Assembly: GCA_009760855.2 (NCBI GenBank)
Contig: WPIO01000102.1
Location: forward strand, 1,426,001-1,490,000
Direction of reading: 5' to 3'
Source of the DNA: Cristatella mucedo
Lineage: Eukaryota > Bryozoa > Phylactolaemata > Cristatellidae
Length of the DNA: 64,000 nt
Below are positions 48,546-59,192 of this stretch, piece after piece (position 1 is the first letter of the stretch; each line of letters starts with the position of its first letter). A program made the translations under genes and the position numbers. The notes below the pieces were generated by a model. It did no database searches. It saw only the letters and a program-made list of their open reading frames with translations, and was not told the origin of the DNA.

Positions 48546-49451
48546 ATGCCAACTTTATTGCAGTTGAAAAGTAAAATAAAAACAACCTCAGCGGTGGTTA
48601 AAATTACCAAAACTATGCAGCTTATTTCTGCCGCTAAAATGAAAAAAAGCAGATCTTTGTTAGTTATGTCTGGTGGTTTTTTATCTCATTCTGCTCGCTG
48701 TCTGGTAGATTTTTTCTACGCAAAAGATGTACTTTTAAGTGATGTATTTGTTGATAGGTATAAATTTTTGCAAGATAAAGATGGCTCTATTGTTCCTACC
48801 TACAGTGAAGATTTTCAACCTTTGATTGTCTGTATTGGCAGCAGTAAGGGTTTATGCGGTTCTCTGAATTCTGGTCTTTTTAAATTGGTTGATGAATTTG
48901 CCTCAGCAAGAAAAGTTGAATGTTTCGCAATTGGCACCAAAATGAAGCATTTGCTTGATTTGCACTCTGTGGAAAATAAAAATTTAAAACTTTATGGTCT
49001 TGATTTGGATTTTGCAAAGCATTATGAAGATATTGATGAGATTGTTCAGTGCTCCATGAAAGAACTATATAAAGGACGATCTGTTTATTTGGCTTATAAT
49101 AAATTTTGCTCTATGGGGGTGCAGCAGCCAATTTTGATAAATATATTAGATAGAATTGCTGAATTTTCTGTAGATCACGGTAGATCTTCAACTGTGGAGG
49201 GCGATGTCATTGATTCTTTTTCTAGGTTGGTTGAGCTTTATATTGGATCTGCAATTTGGGATGCCTTGGTGCACAATATTGCATCAGAGCACGCCATGAG
49301 GTGGAAAATGATGGAAAGTGCAACAAAAAATGGCACCAAAATGATAGATATCCTGCGACTAAAATACAACAAAACACGCCAGCAAAATATCACAAAAGAT
49401 ATTTTAGATATTATTGGTGGCACCTCAGTAATTAACGAATCACAATGCTAA
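48546..49451 (+). CDS. atpG: F1Fo ATP synthase gamma subunit
   Basis: The 301-residue product starts LLQLKSKIKTTSAVVKITKTMQLISAAKMKKS, the conserved N-terminal helix, and ends with EHAMRWKMMESATKNGTKMIDILRLKYNKTRQQNITKDILDIIGG, the conserved C-terminal helix. The central IGSSKGLCGSLNSG segment is also typical. The gamma subunit is the rotor shaft of F1. It is separated from the rest of an atp operon: no atpA, D or C is adjacent, and it follows fabI by two bases. The stop overlaps the start of the ileS C-terminal fragment in ATGCTAA. Confidence 0.95.
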   Translation: MPTLLQLKSKIKTTSAVVKITKTMQLISAAKMKKSRSLLVMSGGFLSHSARCLVDFFYAKDVLLSDVFVDRYKFLQDKDGSIVPTYSEDFQPLIVCIGSSKGLCGSLNSGLFKLVDEFASARKVECFAIGTKMKHLLDLHSVENKNLKLYGLDLDFAKHYEDIDEIVQCSMKELYKGRSVYLAYNKFCSMGVQQPILINILDRIAEFSVDHGRSSTVEGDVIDSFSRLVELYIGSAIWDALVHNIASEHAMRWKMMESATKNGTKMIDILRLKYNKTRQQNITKDILDIIGGTSVINESQC

Positions 49452-50245
49452 AATCAGTACATCTTTGTAGTTTTCCGGATCTATCTTCTTTTATTGAAGA
49501 TAAAGATCTCATAATAAAAATGGATAAAGTGATGGATATTTGCAATTCAGTTCTTTCTCTTAGGAATGAATTTGCTTTGCGGGTACGTTTGCCGCTAAAA
49601 AAATTGACGATATACTCCAAAAATGCATCAGAAATATCTGATTTTTCCGATATTATGATCGATGAATTAAACGTTAAGCAGATTGTTTTTTCTGATGATT
49701 TTTCCACAGTTGCAAAGGAAAAAATTTCTATTAACCTTAAGCTTTGTGGGACTAAATTTGGCTCTCAATTAAAGGATTTAGTATCGGCCGCAAATGCCGG
49801 AAATTATGTTCGTTTGGGCGATGGTGTGGTGGTTGGGGGCAAGTTCAATCTTTCTGCTGATGAGTTTTCTCTTAAATTGGAACCAATAGATAGCTCAAGA
49901 ATTAGGCTATGCGGTGCCGAAACTGCAATAGAGCTTGATATTTCGAAGGATGAAGCTTTGGAGCGGGAAGGTATGGTGCGAGATTTGGTTAGATTTGTGC
50001 AGCAAGATAGAGGTGAGGCTGGATTTTCGGTTGTTCAAAAAATATCACTACAACTTATAACTAACAGCGAATCAATCAGATCTTCACTTGCTGATTCTGA
50101 TTTATTTCGCTATTTTATTGAAAATACTGGAGTTAGGGCTGATGATTTTTGCATATCTTCTGTTGAAAATTCCCCCAAAAATGTTAATTGTTTTGTGCAT
50201 GAGATGATTGATGGCTCTGTTATTTCTGTTATTTTTTCGCAATAG
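49445..50245 (+). pseudogene. ileS: Isoleucyl-tRNA synthetase, C-terminal fragment (266 codons)
   Basis: The frame starts MLKSVHLCSFPD and then reads like the C-terminal region of a long IleRS: MDKVMDICNSVLSLRNEFALRVRLPLKKL, DELNVKQIVF, and EREGMVRDLVRFVQQDRGEAGFSV with the anticodon- and tRNA-body-binding region. It covers roughly the last quarter of a ~1080-residue enzyme. The catalytic and KMSKS regions are missing. The ATG overlaps the atpG stop, so it can be translated by coupling. The N-terminal piece is at 17199-18074 on the opposite strand. Confidence 0.8.
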
Positions 50246-50822
50246 AATCGTATTTTCAATATTGCAAAAATTTTTATATTTAATAATATTTGGAATAAGT
50301 TTTAATTCCGCTTGACGTCTTTGATTTAGTATGCTTCTACTAGTCGCTCTATCAAGATGTTATCTTGGTTTTGATAGATAATTATCAATTTTTATTTCTT
50401 CGGAATTCCACCATGTAACATAAATGTGTTTATTTGCCGGCAGATAGATATTTTTTATTTATCATAAAAAAAGCCGAATTTAATCAGCCGAATTTAATCA
50501 ACTTAATACTTGCTTATTATATTGTTAATTTTAGCGATCATCATGATTTTATACAGAAAGTGAAATTTTTGTTGCATTTTTGTCTTTATTTTATACTGCG
50601 AGCTGGTTTTGATTGATTGGCTTAAGTAGTGTATTTCTGTTTTCATGATTTTACTGGCGATTGAATTGTGCTATTTTTTTAGTGCTTTTATGTGCCTCAG
50701 CGGTATGTTAACCTACATATCACACATGTACTCATATTGCTTCGTAACTATTTCATAGATGATAAGTTGCTTGTTGTGCAATGTGCCTTGGCTCTGCTTT
50801 AAAAATAAAAAATTAATTTTTT
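50246..50822. other. Intergenic region with a 14-base tandem duplication
   Basis: About 580 bases without a supported gene. AGCCGAATTTAATC occurs twice in direct tandem at 50472-50485 and 50486-50499. The 60-codon frame at 50434-50616 spans it, but I do not support it. Confidence 0.5.
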
Positions 50823-53800
50823 ATGCGTTTTTTTTGCAATAGAATAAATTATTTTACTGTAATTATTTTATTTTTCTGTGTTTTGCAAAACAATAAAGTT
50901 CAAGCTGCATCTGATTCTGGATTGCATTTTCACAAAAAAATGATCAAAGATGGCTGGATAGAGTTTGATCCTAATTTGGCAAATTTCAAAGATCCAGGCA
51001 AAGGTAATAGCACAGCTGGCAAGAATAAAGTTTCCGGAGGGTCTGGTGTTTCAAAAAAATTTAGATCTGCCGGCATTGTTAAAATTGAAAAAAATCAAAA
51101 TAATGCCGTCGGCACAAATAATAACAAATCTTCAGAAAAATACCTTGAAGGAGCAAAGCTGCAAAATTCATCTTTGGTTGTTGGTGCAAATGCACAATCT
51201 AGGCAGTATGATGAAAATTCAGGGGCAAAAAACTCTGCCAAAAATAATAAGTTGAAAGTTGCTTCCAATGTCGATTCTGTAACAAAAGATGAAAAGGTTA
51301 TAGTGAATAATTTCTTCATTAAAAATGGAGATATTACTTCTAAATCCTCTATCGATGCTAAAAATCAAACATCGGAAGCAAACCCAACCAAATACGCTGC
51401 AGAAGATGCGGCATTGGCTTTTGCTGGTTTAAATGTTGATAGATCTGACGCAGAAGCTTCAAATTTAATTGCAAATATTTCATCCCAAAAAAAAGATAAA
51501 AATCAGCAAAATAGCAATGTAAATGCTGCAATCTCCGTTGTTGGCGGGGGCAGCAATGCTACTTCCCGTCAAGCATCAATAAGTGGTAGATTAGGCTTGT
51601 CGCATAGAAATAAAGGCAAAGAAGAGGTCGATTTAAATTATGGTGCGTTTGCCAACACAGATGCAAAAATTGCAAAAAATAGCAATCCAGTTAAAAAAAA
51701 TAACACCAACAATGATTTGCAAAAAAATAAAAAATCATCTTCGGAAGCTGTTGATAGCTCTGTTTATGGTTCTAATTTAGACCTTTCGGCTGATTTGCTA
51801 AAAGAACTCGACAGAAGATATGTAAAGCGTCACGTGCAGCACAGGCCTACGGCCGCAAATTATGTCACCGAGATAAATTTTAGTGTTGGCGGTGCAATTT
51901 TGCCATATTTGGCAGTTGGTGGTGTTGCTGCCAAGGAAACCAAAGGTTTTACTGAGATTTTACAGTCTTTTCAAAGTGGCGCCGCAACTGGCTCACCTGC
52001 TGGATTTATGGTTGGTCTTGGTGTTGATACATATATTAACGACTATTTCCACATTTTTCTTCATGCCAATTATAGCAATTTTGGTAATTTTGGGCAAAAT
52101 TTTGCGTTAAATGGCTGGTCTGTTGATTCTCAGGTTGGGGTTGCAATAGATAGGCTAAGTTTGTATGGTGGTAGATTTAGGGTTTCTGATGTTTACGGTG
52201 TTGATGTAAGATACAATGAGTTTGGCAATCAGCTTAATTTAAGTAATTTGGATCGAGATGTTGCAATTTTAAACACTCTTAATTCTAGATATTTGAACGT
52301 AGGCTTGATGAGTGGAATTAGGCTTTCTCAGCTAATAGGTACAAAGCACATAACATCGCAAACATTTCTTCTTTCTTTTGGTCCTAGCTATTTTTTTGGA
52401 GACCGAGGATTTAGTTCGATAAACAGCCTTAGTAATCTAGGAAATATTGGCGCAATGATAACTCTGGCTATAGATTTGGACTACGTTTGGAGAGTTAGCA
52501 ATGCTGTTTCTTTTAGAATTTTTGCAGATGCTACTGCTTCGGCTTTTGTTTCTGTGGCGCCAGTTTCTCCAATCAATCCAAATGCAATTACAGAAACAAC
52601 AAACTCCATTAAGAATCTTGGTGATGGATTTGCAGGCATTGTTGATAGCTTTACCAACACAACTAGAGATAAAGATGGTAATCCTTGCTACAACCCAACA
52701 ACTAATAAGTTTTGCGAAAATCCAAATTTTCAAGATATAATTCAATCTTTTGGTTTCTTGCCACAGCGTATTACAGAAGATTTCGCCGCTAGAGCTCGAA
52801 TTTTGCTGACCGATATTGGCGCTGTTGGTGAGGATATTGGCTCCGCATTTGGTGTGGCTACTAACTCTGCCATTGGTGCGGTAGTTAATTTGGAGATAGA
52901 CACTGCTCCAAATAAATTGGTGGAAATTTTGCAAGAAATGCGCAGGCAGGCCAGTGTAAGTTCCGGCGATACAAGATACGGCACCTATGCTGGATTGAAT
53001 GCTGAGCAGAGGAAATATGTAGATTATATTTTAGTGAACAATGATTTTCCAGATCCCATCACTTCTTCAGATGTTATAAGCCTGAGGAATTTTTTTAGTC
53101 TAATTGTTAATGCAGATGATAATTTGCTTGCCAGCAAGAGAACTGCTGAATATATTTTAAGTAACCATGGAATGAATTATGATAATTTTAAGCCAATATT
53201 TACTCTTTTGGCATCTAAATATGATACCATTGGAGACGCATGGGGCGATATGAGTGTAGACACTAGAGCCGAAATAATGTCTTTGATTGCACCAAGGTCT
53301 GGCCCTGGCTCTGGCTCTTCTTCCGGAGGTGGTACTCCTAGAGATAAGTTTGCTATCTTTTCCTTAAGGGTTGCGCCAATATTGCACTCTTTAGCAACTG
53401 GCACCGCTTATGCCAATATTACAGACGACGAGAAAAGTTATTTAAAGGTTATTAATGCTTTAGCAAATGGTCTCTCCGATTCTGGCTTGAATGATGGCTT
53501 GGAAAAGAATTATTACAACAGCATGAAAGATCTTATCGGTTCGGTCAACTCTCAAAGAATGATAGTTGTTGAAAATGGAGATCCAAATAATTCAAATAAT
53601 AAATTTTACTTTACAGAAGAGCAAAGGGCATTATTACGCGAGGCGGCCTCTGGAAATGTGATCAATCTTCGTTCTGGAGGAGATGGCTTGGCCACAAGAT
53701 TAATTAATTTTGCAAAATATGAAAATCCGGCGGGATTTGATTTTATGATAATGGAGCAAGAAAGATGGGTGTTGGATAATTTAATTCATAATGTGCAGCC

Positions 53801-55742
53801 AATACTTAGATTATTGCAAAATGGCGGCATCGCTGCCGCTTGGAATGATATTAGAGCTGCAGATGCTGGCAGGGAGGCTGCAATTATGAAGCTGATAAAC
53901 CCAGATAGCGGTGCCTACGATCCTCTTTTAAGTAGAGATAAGTTTGCTATTTTTGCCACAAGGGCAATTTACATATTTCAATCGGTTGCTGCGGGAAATC
54001 AATTTTCAGCTCTATCTGCAGTAGATCAAAGTTATATAAGGATATTGAATGCTTTGGCAAACGGCTCATCTGAATCTCTATCTGATGCCGAAAAAGTATA
54101 TTTTAATAATTTATCTGAAGATTTAATTAAAGATGGATTTTTTGCTATACCGTCCATTGTCGGTGGCGGTGCCTTCTCTCTTTCTGTTGATGACAGAGGC
54201 TTACTTACCGACATACAGCAAAATAACAATGTCGCAATTGCATCAATAAAACTTCGCTCACAGCAAATGGCAGCTAGAATGTTGGCATTTGCTAATCAGG
54301 AAAATATCGTTGACGCAATTGCGGATCGTAATGTTTTTGAAGACTGGGCAGCAAATAGGAATTTTTCTTCTCTTTCTGAAAGTCAAAGAAATGCTGTTCT
54401 GTATTTGTTTAACGATAGCACCATATCTAACGTTGGCATTACCTCTGTGGTTGCTGATTCTAATATTGATGCAATAGGCAAAAAGAATAGAATATATAAA
54501 AATCAGCAGTCTTTATATAATATAATTGGTAACCCAATACTAACCAGCGCACAAAATGTAGCCCTAAGAAAGATTACGGTGCCTTTAACTGCCAGTGAAT
54601 ATCAGGTGCAAAATTCAGTCACTTTCAATGCAGCAATAATTGAAATGAGCAGCACGGCTGCAAATAATCCTTTTTCTGGTCCAATCTCATCTTATCTAAT
54701 AAATGCAAAGGGATTAATTAATGGAACTGTTAGATTTGTGGATTTAAATCTAGACGCCCAAAGAGAGCTGAGGGCGTTTATAGAAGAATCCGCAAATGGC
54801 AATTTATCTTACATGAATGGCTATTCAAATGTGGTTAGGGCGCTGCATGCTCTTACAACCGTTTTGGATTATGATGATCTTGTCGCTTCTGATAGGCGGG
54901 CGATTGATGATCTTTTAAAGAGCTCTGTTCTCGATAATGTCGCCGCAGTTAGTGGTAGTTCTTTTACTAATGTAAAAGATATTATACGAGAAATAGCCTA
55001 CGGCAGCCCAATTACAAGCCTGCTGCAATTAAGCTACGATATTAACAATTTATTAACTGGTAAGCAAAGTATTGTAAATCGTATGGTAAATGAAGCCGCC
55101 AATAAAATTCTTAATCTCAATTTAATTGGCAATTTGATGAGCGATAAAAGTTTGGATTCCGTTCTTTGGCCAACTTGCATATCTAGCTCTGGATTTCAGT
55201 TGTGTGATGTGGGCCTACTTAATGCTGTTTCAAAGATCAGTACTTCAGATATATCTAAGCTTATTTCTTCTTTTGGTCCAATTATTTCGGAGGCTAATCA
55301 GTTTGCGACCATTGTTTCATCTTTTCTTTCCGACGGCACTTCCCAAGAATTGTTAAATTCTATATCAGAAGAAGTTATGCAGGATAGTGGATTTTTGATA
55401 TGGAAATTTTCTAATAGCTTGGGATCATCAATCTCTGTTGCTGGTCTACTTGGCTCTCCAAACGATGAAGAATCAAGTATGTATATAATAAATAATGCTA
55501 TTGCAAAATTATTGAAAAATCCTCTTTCCAGTATTCAGCCATCCATAGATGCTCTAATGAAGGCCATTGGTGCTGATGGTCTAGCATCATCTGCCGGCAG
55601 TCTTGTTGGTAGAATTGATTCGCTAAAAAAAGATCTATCATTTTTGCTCAATGAGGTAGATTTGATTAATGCAAAGTTTGGCATTGGAGGCGGATTTATC
55701 CCAAGAATTTATGTTGGAGTTGGCGTTAATATTAGAATTTAG
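50823..55742 (+). CDS. Giant exported protein with a beta-barrel-like segment and internal repeats
   Basis: The 1639-residue product has a signal peptide (about residues 1-28, VQA before AAS). Residues ~30-340 are low-complexity, rich in Asn, Lys and Ser. Residues ~345-590 show the alternating hydrophobic and Gly/aromatic pattern of outer-membrane barrel strands (VTEINFSVGGAILPYLAVGG, DYFHIFLHANYSNFG, TFLLSFGPSYFF). A large, mainly helical region of ~1000 residues follows. Within it a ~198-residue unit is repeated: RDKFAIF begins near residues 840 and 1038, each followed by a KVINALANG or RILNALANG segment, and a third, weaker copy may start near residue 1120. The last ~20 residues (GIGGGFIPRIYVGVGVNIRI) again look like a barrel strand. 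I recognise no family. A surface protein or secreted autotransporter-like protein is likely. Confidence 0.7.
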   Translation: MRFFCNRINYFTVIILFFCVLQNNKVQAASDSGLHFHKKMIKDGWIEFDPNLANFKDPGKGNSTAGKNKVSGGSGVSKKFRSAGIVKIEKNQNNAVGTNNNKSSEKYLEGAKLQNSSLVVGANAQSRQYDENSGAKNSAKNNKLKVASNVDSVTKDEKVIVNNFFIKNGDITSKSSIDAKNQTSEANPTKYAAEDAALAFAGLNVDRSDAEASNLIANISSQKKDKNQQNSNVNAAISVVGGGSNATSRQASISGRLGLSHRNKGKEEVDLNYGAFANTDAKIAKNSNPVKKNNTNNDLQKNKKSSSEAVDSSVYGSNLDLSADLLKELDRRYVKRHVQHRPTAANYVTEINFSVGGAILPYLAVGGVAAKETKGFTEILQSFQSGAATGSPAGFMVGLGVDTYINDYFHIFLHANYSNFGNFGQNFALNGWSVDSQVGVAIDRLSLYGGRFRVSDVYGVDVRYNEFGNQLNLSNLDRDVAILNTLNSRYLNVGLMSGIRLSQLIGTKHITSQTFLLSFGPSYFFGDRGFSSINSLSNLGNIGAMITLAIDLDYVWRVSNAVSFRIFADATASAFVSVAPVSPINPNAITETTNSIKNLGDGFAGIVDSFTNTTRDKDGNPCYNPTTNKFCENPNFQDIIQSFGFLPQRITEDFAARARILLTDIGAVGEDIGSAFGVATNSAIGAVVNLEIDTAPNKLVEILQEMRRQASVSSGDTRYGTYAGLNAEQRKYVDYILVNNDFPDPITSSDVISLRNFFSLIVNADDNLLASKRTAEYILSNHGMNYDNFKPIFTLLASKYDTIGDAWGDMSVDTRAEIMSLIAPRSGPGSGSSSGGGTPRDKFAIFSLRVAPILHSLATGTAYANITDDEKSYLKVINALANGLSDSGLNDGLEKNYYNSMKDLIGSVNSQRMIVVENGDPNNSNNKFYFTEEQRALLREAASGNVINLRSGGDGLATRLINFAKYENPAGFDFMIMEQERWVLDNLIHNVQPILRLLQNGGIAAAWNDIRAADAGREAAIMKLINPDSGAYDPLLSRDKFAIFATRAIYIFQSVAAGNQFSALSAVDQSYIRILNALANGSSESLSDAEKVYFNNLSEDLIKDGFFAIPSIVGGGAFSLSVDDRGLLTDIQQNNNVAIASIKLRSQQMAARMLAFANQENIVDAIADRNVFEDWAANRNFSSLSESQRNAVLYLFNDSTISNVGITSVVADSNIDAIGKKNRIYKNQQSLYNIIGNPILTSAQNVALRKITVPLTASEYQVQNSVTFNAAIIEMSSTAANNPFSGPISSYLINAKGLINGTVRFVDLNLDAQRELRAFIEESANGNLSYMNGYSNVVRALHALTTVLDYDDLVASDRRAIDDLLKSSVLDNVAAVSGSSFTNVKDIIREIAYGSPITSLLQLSYDINNLLTGKQSIVNRMVNEAANKILNLNLIGNLMSDKSLDSVLWPTCISSSGFQLCDVGLLNAVSKISTSDISKLISSFGPIISEANQFATIVSSFLSDGTSQELLNSISEEVMQDSGFLIWKFSNSLGSSISVAGLLGSPNDEESSMYIINNAIAKLLKNPLSSIQPSIDALMKAIGADGLASSAGSLVGRIDSLKKDLSFLLNEVDLINAKFGIGGGFIPRIYVGVGVNIRI
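53343..54200 (+). repeat. Internal repeat unit of about 594 bases within the giant exported protein
   Basis: The RDKFAIF codons start at 53340 and again at 53934, a spacing of 594 bases (198 codons). In both copies a KxxxxxLANG-type segment follows about 50 codons later (KVINALANG, RILNALANG), and D/N-rich helices surround them. The copies are diverged at the DNA level, which suggests an old duplication. Confidence 0.7.
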
Positions 55743-56377
55743 TGCCTTTTGAGTTGATGTTGAGTTTTTGTAAACGGCTTTTTGGCAGTTCAAAATATTG
55801 GCAAAAGTTCTTAAGCCGCAGTATCTCATTTCTCTTCCATATTCTTGCTGATTGATATTAATGGACAATATGATGTGGATAGACCTTTATATTTATTGAG
55901 TTTTTATAAAATTTAGTAGTTTTAAGATAATTGGTTGATTAATTATAACAGCCGCATGTATTCAGTCAGTCATGTACAAATTATAACACCATTTATGATT
56001 ACTGCTTTGGTGTATTGACTGATTATGGTGTTTTCTTTGCTGAGTAGTTGATAGATTATTCACTTGTAGGGCCGAGATAGATATCTGTATCCAGTTGATT
56101 TTTACAAAATAAATGCTGTATTTTTAGTTGCTTGACGCTATTTTGATTCAATTTGATTCAATCATTTAATTACAAATTTTTTATCTACAATGAAAAAAAT
56201 TTGCAAAGCACACCGTTACAATCTTCAAAATGCAATAAGATTGCAGCACGCAGATATTCTAAAAAAATGAAAAAATATAAAACCAACAAAATGATTGTTA
56301 ATTTATTTTCTTTAGGTTGCTATAATTTTAATACGGTAAAAAAATACAGTATTGTTGGAAAATTTACTTAAAGTAAA
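55743..56377. other. Intergenic region, no gene seen
   Basis: About 635 bases without a supported gene. The 72-codon frame at 56153-56371 is lysine- and asparagine-rich from AT bias, with no recognisable signature. Confidence 0.55.
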
Positions 56378-56452
56378 TGGTGACTCCTACGGGACTTGAA
56401 CCCGTGTTACCACCGTGAAAGGGTGATGTCCTAACCACTAGACGAAGGAGCC
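56378..56452 (-). tRNA. tRNA-Glu (anticodon UUC), CCA encoded
   Basis: On the minus strand, acceptor GGCTCCT pairs with AGGAGTC (one G-T wobble). The anticodon loop CTTTCAC holds TTC (complement of 56417-56419). The T arm contains GTTCAAGTC, and CCA is encoded (56380-56378). The stem, loop and position of each arm fit tRNA-Glu. Confidence 0.93.
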
Positions 56453-56968
56453 ACAAAACAACAAAAAGGAACAGTCTGAGTGTTTTATTAATTTGCAAGA
56501 GCTTTTTGCAATGATGGTGTTTTTTTTACGACATTATATCAAATTGCTCTATTTTATGCTATTTTTGTGTGTTTCGTATCTTTTTAATCGTGGTATAAAT
56601 ATTTTGTTTTTAATGATATGTGGGGTGTTTTTATGTAAAAAAAATATAAACATTTACAATAATTTCTATCGACTTCATATTGTTGATAGCTGCCAAGGCT
56701 GACTTGCGGCGTGACTATGATTTTTGTTGTTGAGGCAATAATTTTTCACCTTCCTGATGAATTTAACTAACAATGATTGTGACTTTTTATCATTCTGGTA
56801 CTTCTAAATTTTCATATATTCTATGCATTTTGTAGATGGTGCTATTTTTTGCGTAAAGATATTCATGCCTTATTTTTTTCTGTTGCGTATGTTTGCAAAA
56901 AAGTTGCTTGTTAGATTTTGTCGTACAAGCTGTGGCGGTTAAGGTACTTCTATTTAGTGAAAAGTGCG
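56453..56968. other. Intergenic region, no gene seen
   Basis: About 515 bases of AT-rich sequence between tRNA-Glu and the first SbmA-like gene. A 69-codon frame at 56493-56702 is phenylalanine-rich and I do not support it. Confidence 0.5.
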
Positions 56969-57892
56969 ATGAATAACAATTACAAAAATTTTGCCAACAA
57001 CATTCTGCAATTACTTTTGCGTGCAATTTTTATTGATTCTTCAATTAAAAAATATCTTGTTTGGATTGCATTTTTTACTACTTTTGAGGTTTTCTTGGCA
57101 GTTATTTTAAATTATTGGCACAGATCTTGGTACGACGAATTGGATCAAAAACATTTTGCCAATGCGGTATATTTGTTAGTTTCGGTTGCATTTATTTTGG
57201 CGGCAAAAATTATAATAGTTACTGAAAATTGGACTATTAACTCTAATATGGCGGTAAAAATTCGCCTTGCTTTGTATGAATATTTCGGCAAAGATGTGTT
57301 AAATGATGGTGCGTGTGAAGTTTCTTGTCAGAGAATGACCTACGATTTGGCGCAGTTTTCTAAAATATCTTCAAAAATTATTTATAGTGCGATTTTATGT
57401 GGAATAAAATTGCCAGTTTTTGCTTATATTTTATATCAATCTTCTGGTTTTGGATTGCTATGTGCTGCCTTTTTATATGCTATTATTGGCGCTTATATTA
57501 GCGATAAAATTGCCACCCCTATAGTGGTTTTGGACTACAAAGTAGAATCTGCGGAGGGGCATCTGCGTAGGCAGGCTATAGAGCAAATTAAGTCTGAAAT
57601 TAAGCTGCTTCCAGATATTTCTGCCGTTATTAATGCAACTTTAGAGTTAATAAAAGGTGAGAAAAAACTTCAATATATGCAGCAAATTTATTTTGGCATA
57701 TCTTTGTATTTGCCGTGGTTTATTTTATTGCCAATGTATATGAACGGAAAGATAACTTTGGGCTTGATGTTTCAAAGTATTATGGCTTATGATATTTTAG
57801 TTGCAGCTATGGCTTTTTTTACCTCAAACAGAGAGTCGTTGGTGGTTTTGCGGGCAACTATATTGCGGTTAAAAGAATTGGGCGGGTCTTAG
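56969..57892 (+). CDS. SbmA/BacA-like (ABC_membrane_2) peptide transporter, paralogue 1
   Basis: From the ATG at 56969 (MNNNYKN) the ~307-residue product has five or six membrane helices. It carries ABCD/SbmA features: an early NYWHRSWYDELDQK (the NxW..FYDALQ segment), a CEVSCQRMTYDLAQFSK loop, AEGHLRRQAIEQIKSEIKLLPD, and a C-terminal MNGKITLGLMFQSIMAYDILVAAMAFFTSNRESLVVLRATILRLKEL. In E. coli SbmA and rhizobial BacA these modules import antimicrobial or host peptides, driven by proton motive force, without a nucleotide-binding domain. No ATPase domain is fused here. It is paired with a paralogue 1.3 kb downstream. Confidence 0.75.
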   Translation: MNNNYKNFANNILQLLLRAIFIDSSIKKYLVWIAFFTTFEVFLAVILNYWHRSWYDELDQKHFANAVYLLVSVAFILAAKIIIVTENWTINSNMAVKIRLALYEYFGKDVLNDGACEVSCQRMTYDLAQFSKISSKIIYSAILCGIKLPVFAYILYQSSGFGLLCAAFLYAIIGAYISDKIATPIVVLDYKVESAEGHLRRQAIEQIKSEIKLLPDISAVINATLELIKGEKKLQYMQQIYFGISLYLPWFILLPMYMNGKITLGLMFQSIMAYDILVAAMAFFTSNRESLVVLRATILRLKELGGS

Positions 57893-59192
57893 ACAAATTA
57901 ATTAGCAAAACAATTGTATGCATTGCTTTACGTTATGTTTCTTTTTTGATAATATGATTGTGGCGTGGTCATGTGCTGCGATTTTAAGTTTAAATTGTAG
58001 TGATATAATTTTAATGCCCATTAAAAATTGTAATTTAATTTGCCACTTATTGAGTTTCGTGTGATTTAGGTAAAAATTACTAATTATAATATTTATTACT
58101 ATTTTTATCCTAATTTGCTTCTCTGTTGCGTGCATAAGCCGTCTACAATGATACCATGATTGGCGAGGAAAACATAGATTCATTAAATATTCGCACTTGC
58201 AATTTTATCTTATTTTCATCTTGATTTTTGATGTGTGATTCGGGTTGTGATTCGATGTTGGTCGATCGGAATAAATTTCTATGGCAGACCGGTGATGGCT
58301 AATTTGTTGCGGTTGCTTACTTTCGTAATTTAGGGATGTTAATAGCTAATGTGAAATGCTCTCCAGATCATCTTAACTACCATTAGGTTCTATTGCTTCA
58401 GAGTGTCGCTTGATTGGTGGGCTGCGTTAGCTAAGAATTAATAGATCATGTCAGTGATGGGCGCTGTAGGTATTGATATAGAGATATTGAGTTTGAACTT
58501 ATTTTTCGGCTCTAAGTTGCGTAATTGCGGCATATTCTGATTTTCTGATCTTGGGTTCCGCGTTTGTGCCGGTCGCCAGAATTGCTGTACGGCACAACTC
58601 AAGAAGATAACTTGGAAAGTTTGTGTCGTTGCTAAGTTTAAACATCGGCGGAAGCATCTAGACTTTCTACGCATGCCAATGCAATGACAGAGTAACATCT
58701 TTTGTTTGATTTAAATATAATTAGAATACTTAGAATGGGCCATTTGCCAGATGAAAGTATAATGAAATCTCTTAATTGAACTCATATTAACTTTATGTTG
58801 TGTTGGTATTTTTCAGTCGATTCCGACATTTTTAATGAGAAAATATTTAGCAAATATCATCAAAATTATTAATTTGATTGATAGATTTAAATTTTTTTAG
58901 AGAAGATTCAGCCGCTTGTGGATTGCCTATGTGGTATTGTTTGACGGCTATATAATTATTTGAATGATTAGTAAATGTTATTGTGTTTATTGGCAGATAT
59001 ATCTGGCGTATTGCCTTTTTATTTTTGTTTGTTTGATATTTAATATTTTGCCGGCTTGTTGCTGCAGATAATCTGATATTTATTTCTTATAGAATTGAGC
59101 TTGACTTTTATATTGTCTATTTTGGCGGTCACTGCAGCGTGCTGTGGTTCAAATCTATCCAGCTTGTTTTTGTCTTTATTATTTACCATTGC
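57893..59192. other. Intergenic region between the SbmA-like genes, with a possible decayed minus-strand piece
   Basis: About 1.3 kb without an intact gene. Around 58495-58655 the minus strand has a short open piece with protein-like composition (MLPPMFKLSNDTNFPSY followed by a leucine-rich stretch and a QLRAEK end). The base composition there is also less AT-rich than around it. I cannot name the parent. Confidence 0.4.

Noticed and set aside
57902-58183. 93-residue minus-strand frame between the SbmA-like genes
   Set aside because: Lysine- and isoleucine-rich chance frame with no signature, not distinguishable from background.
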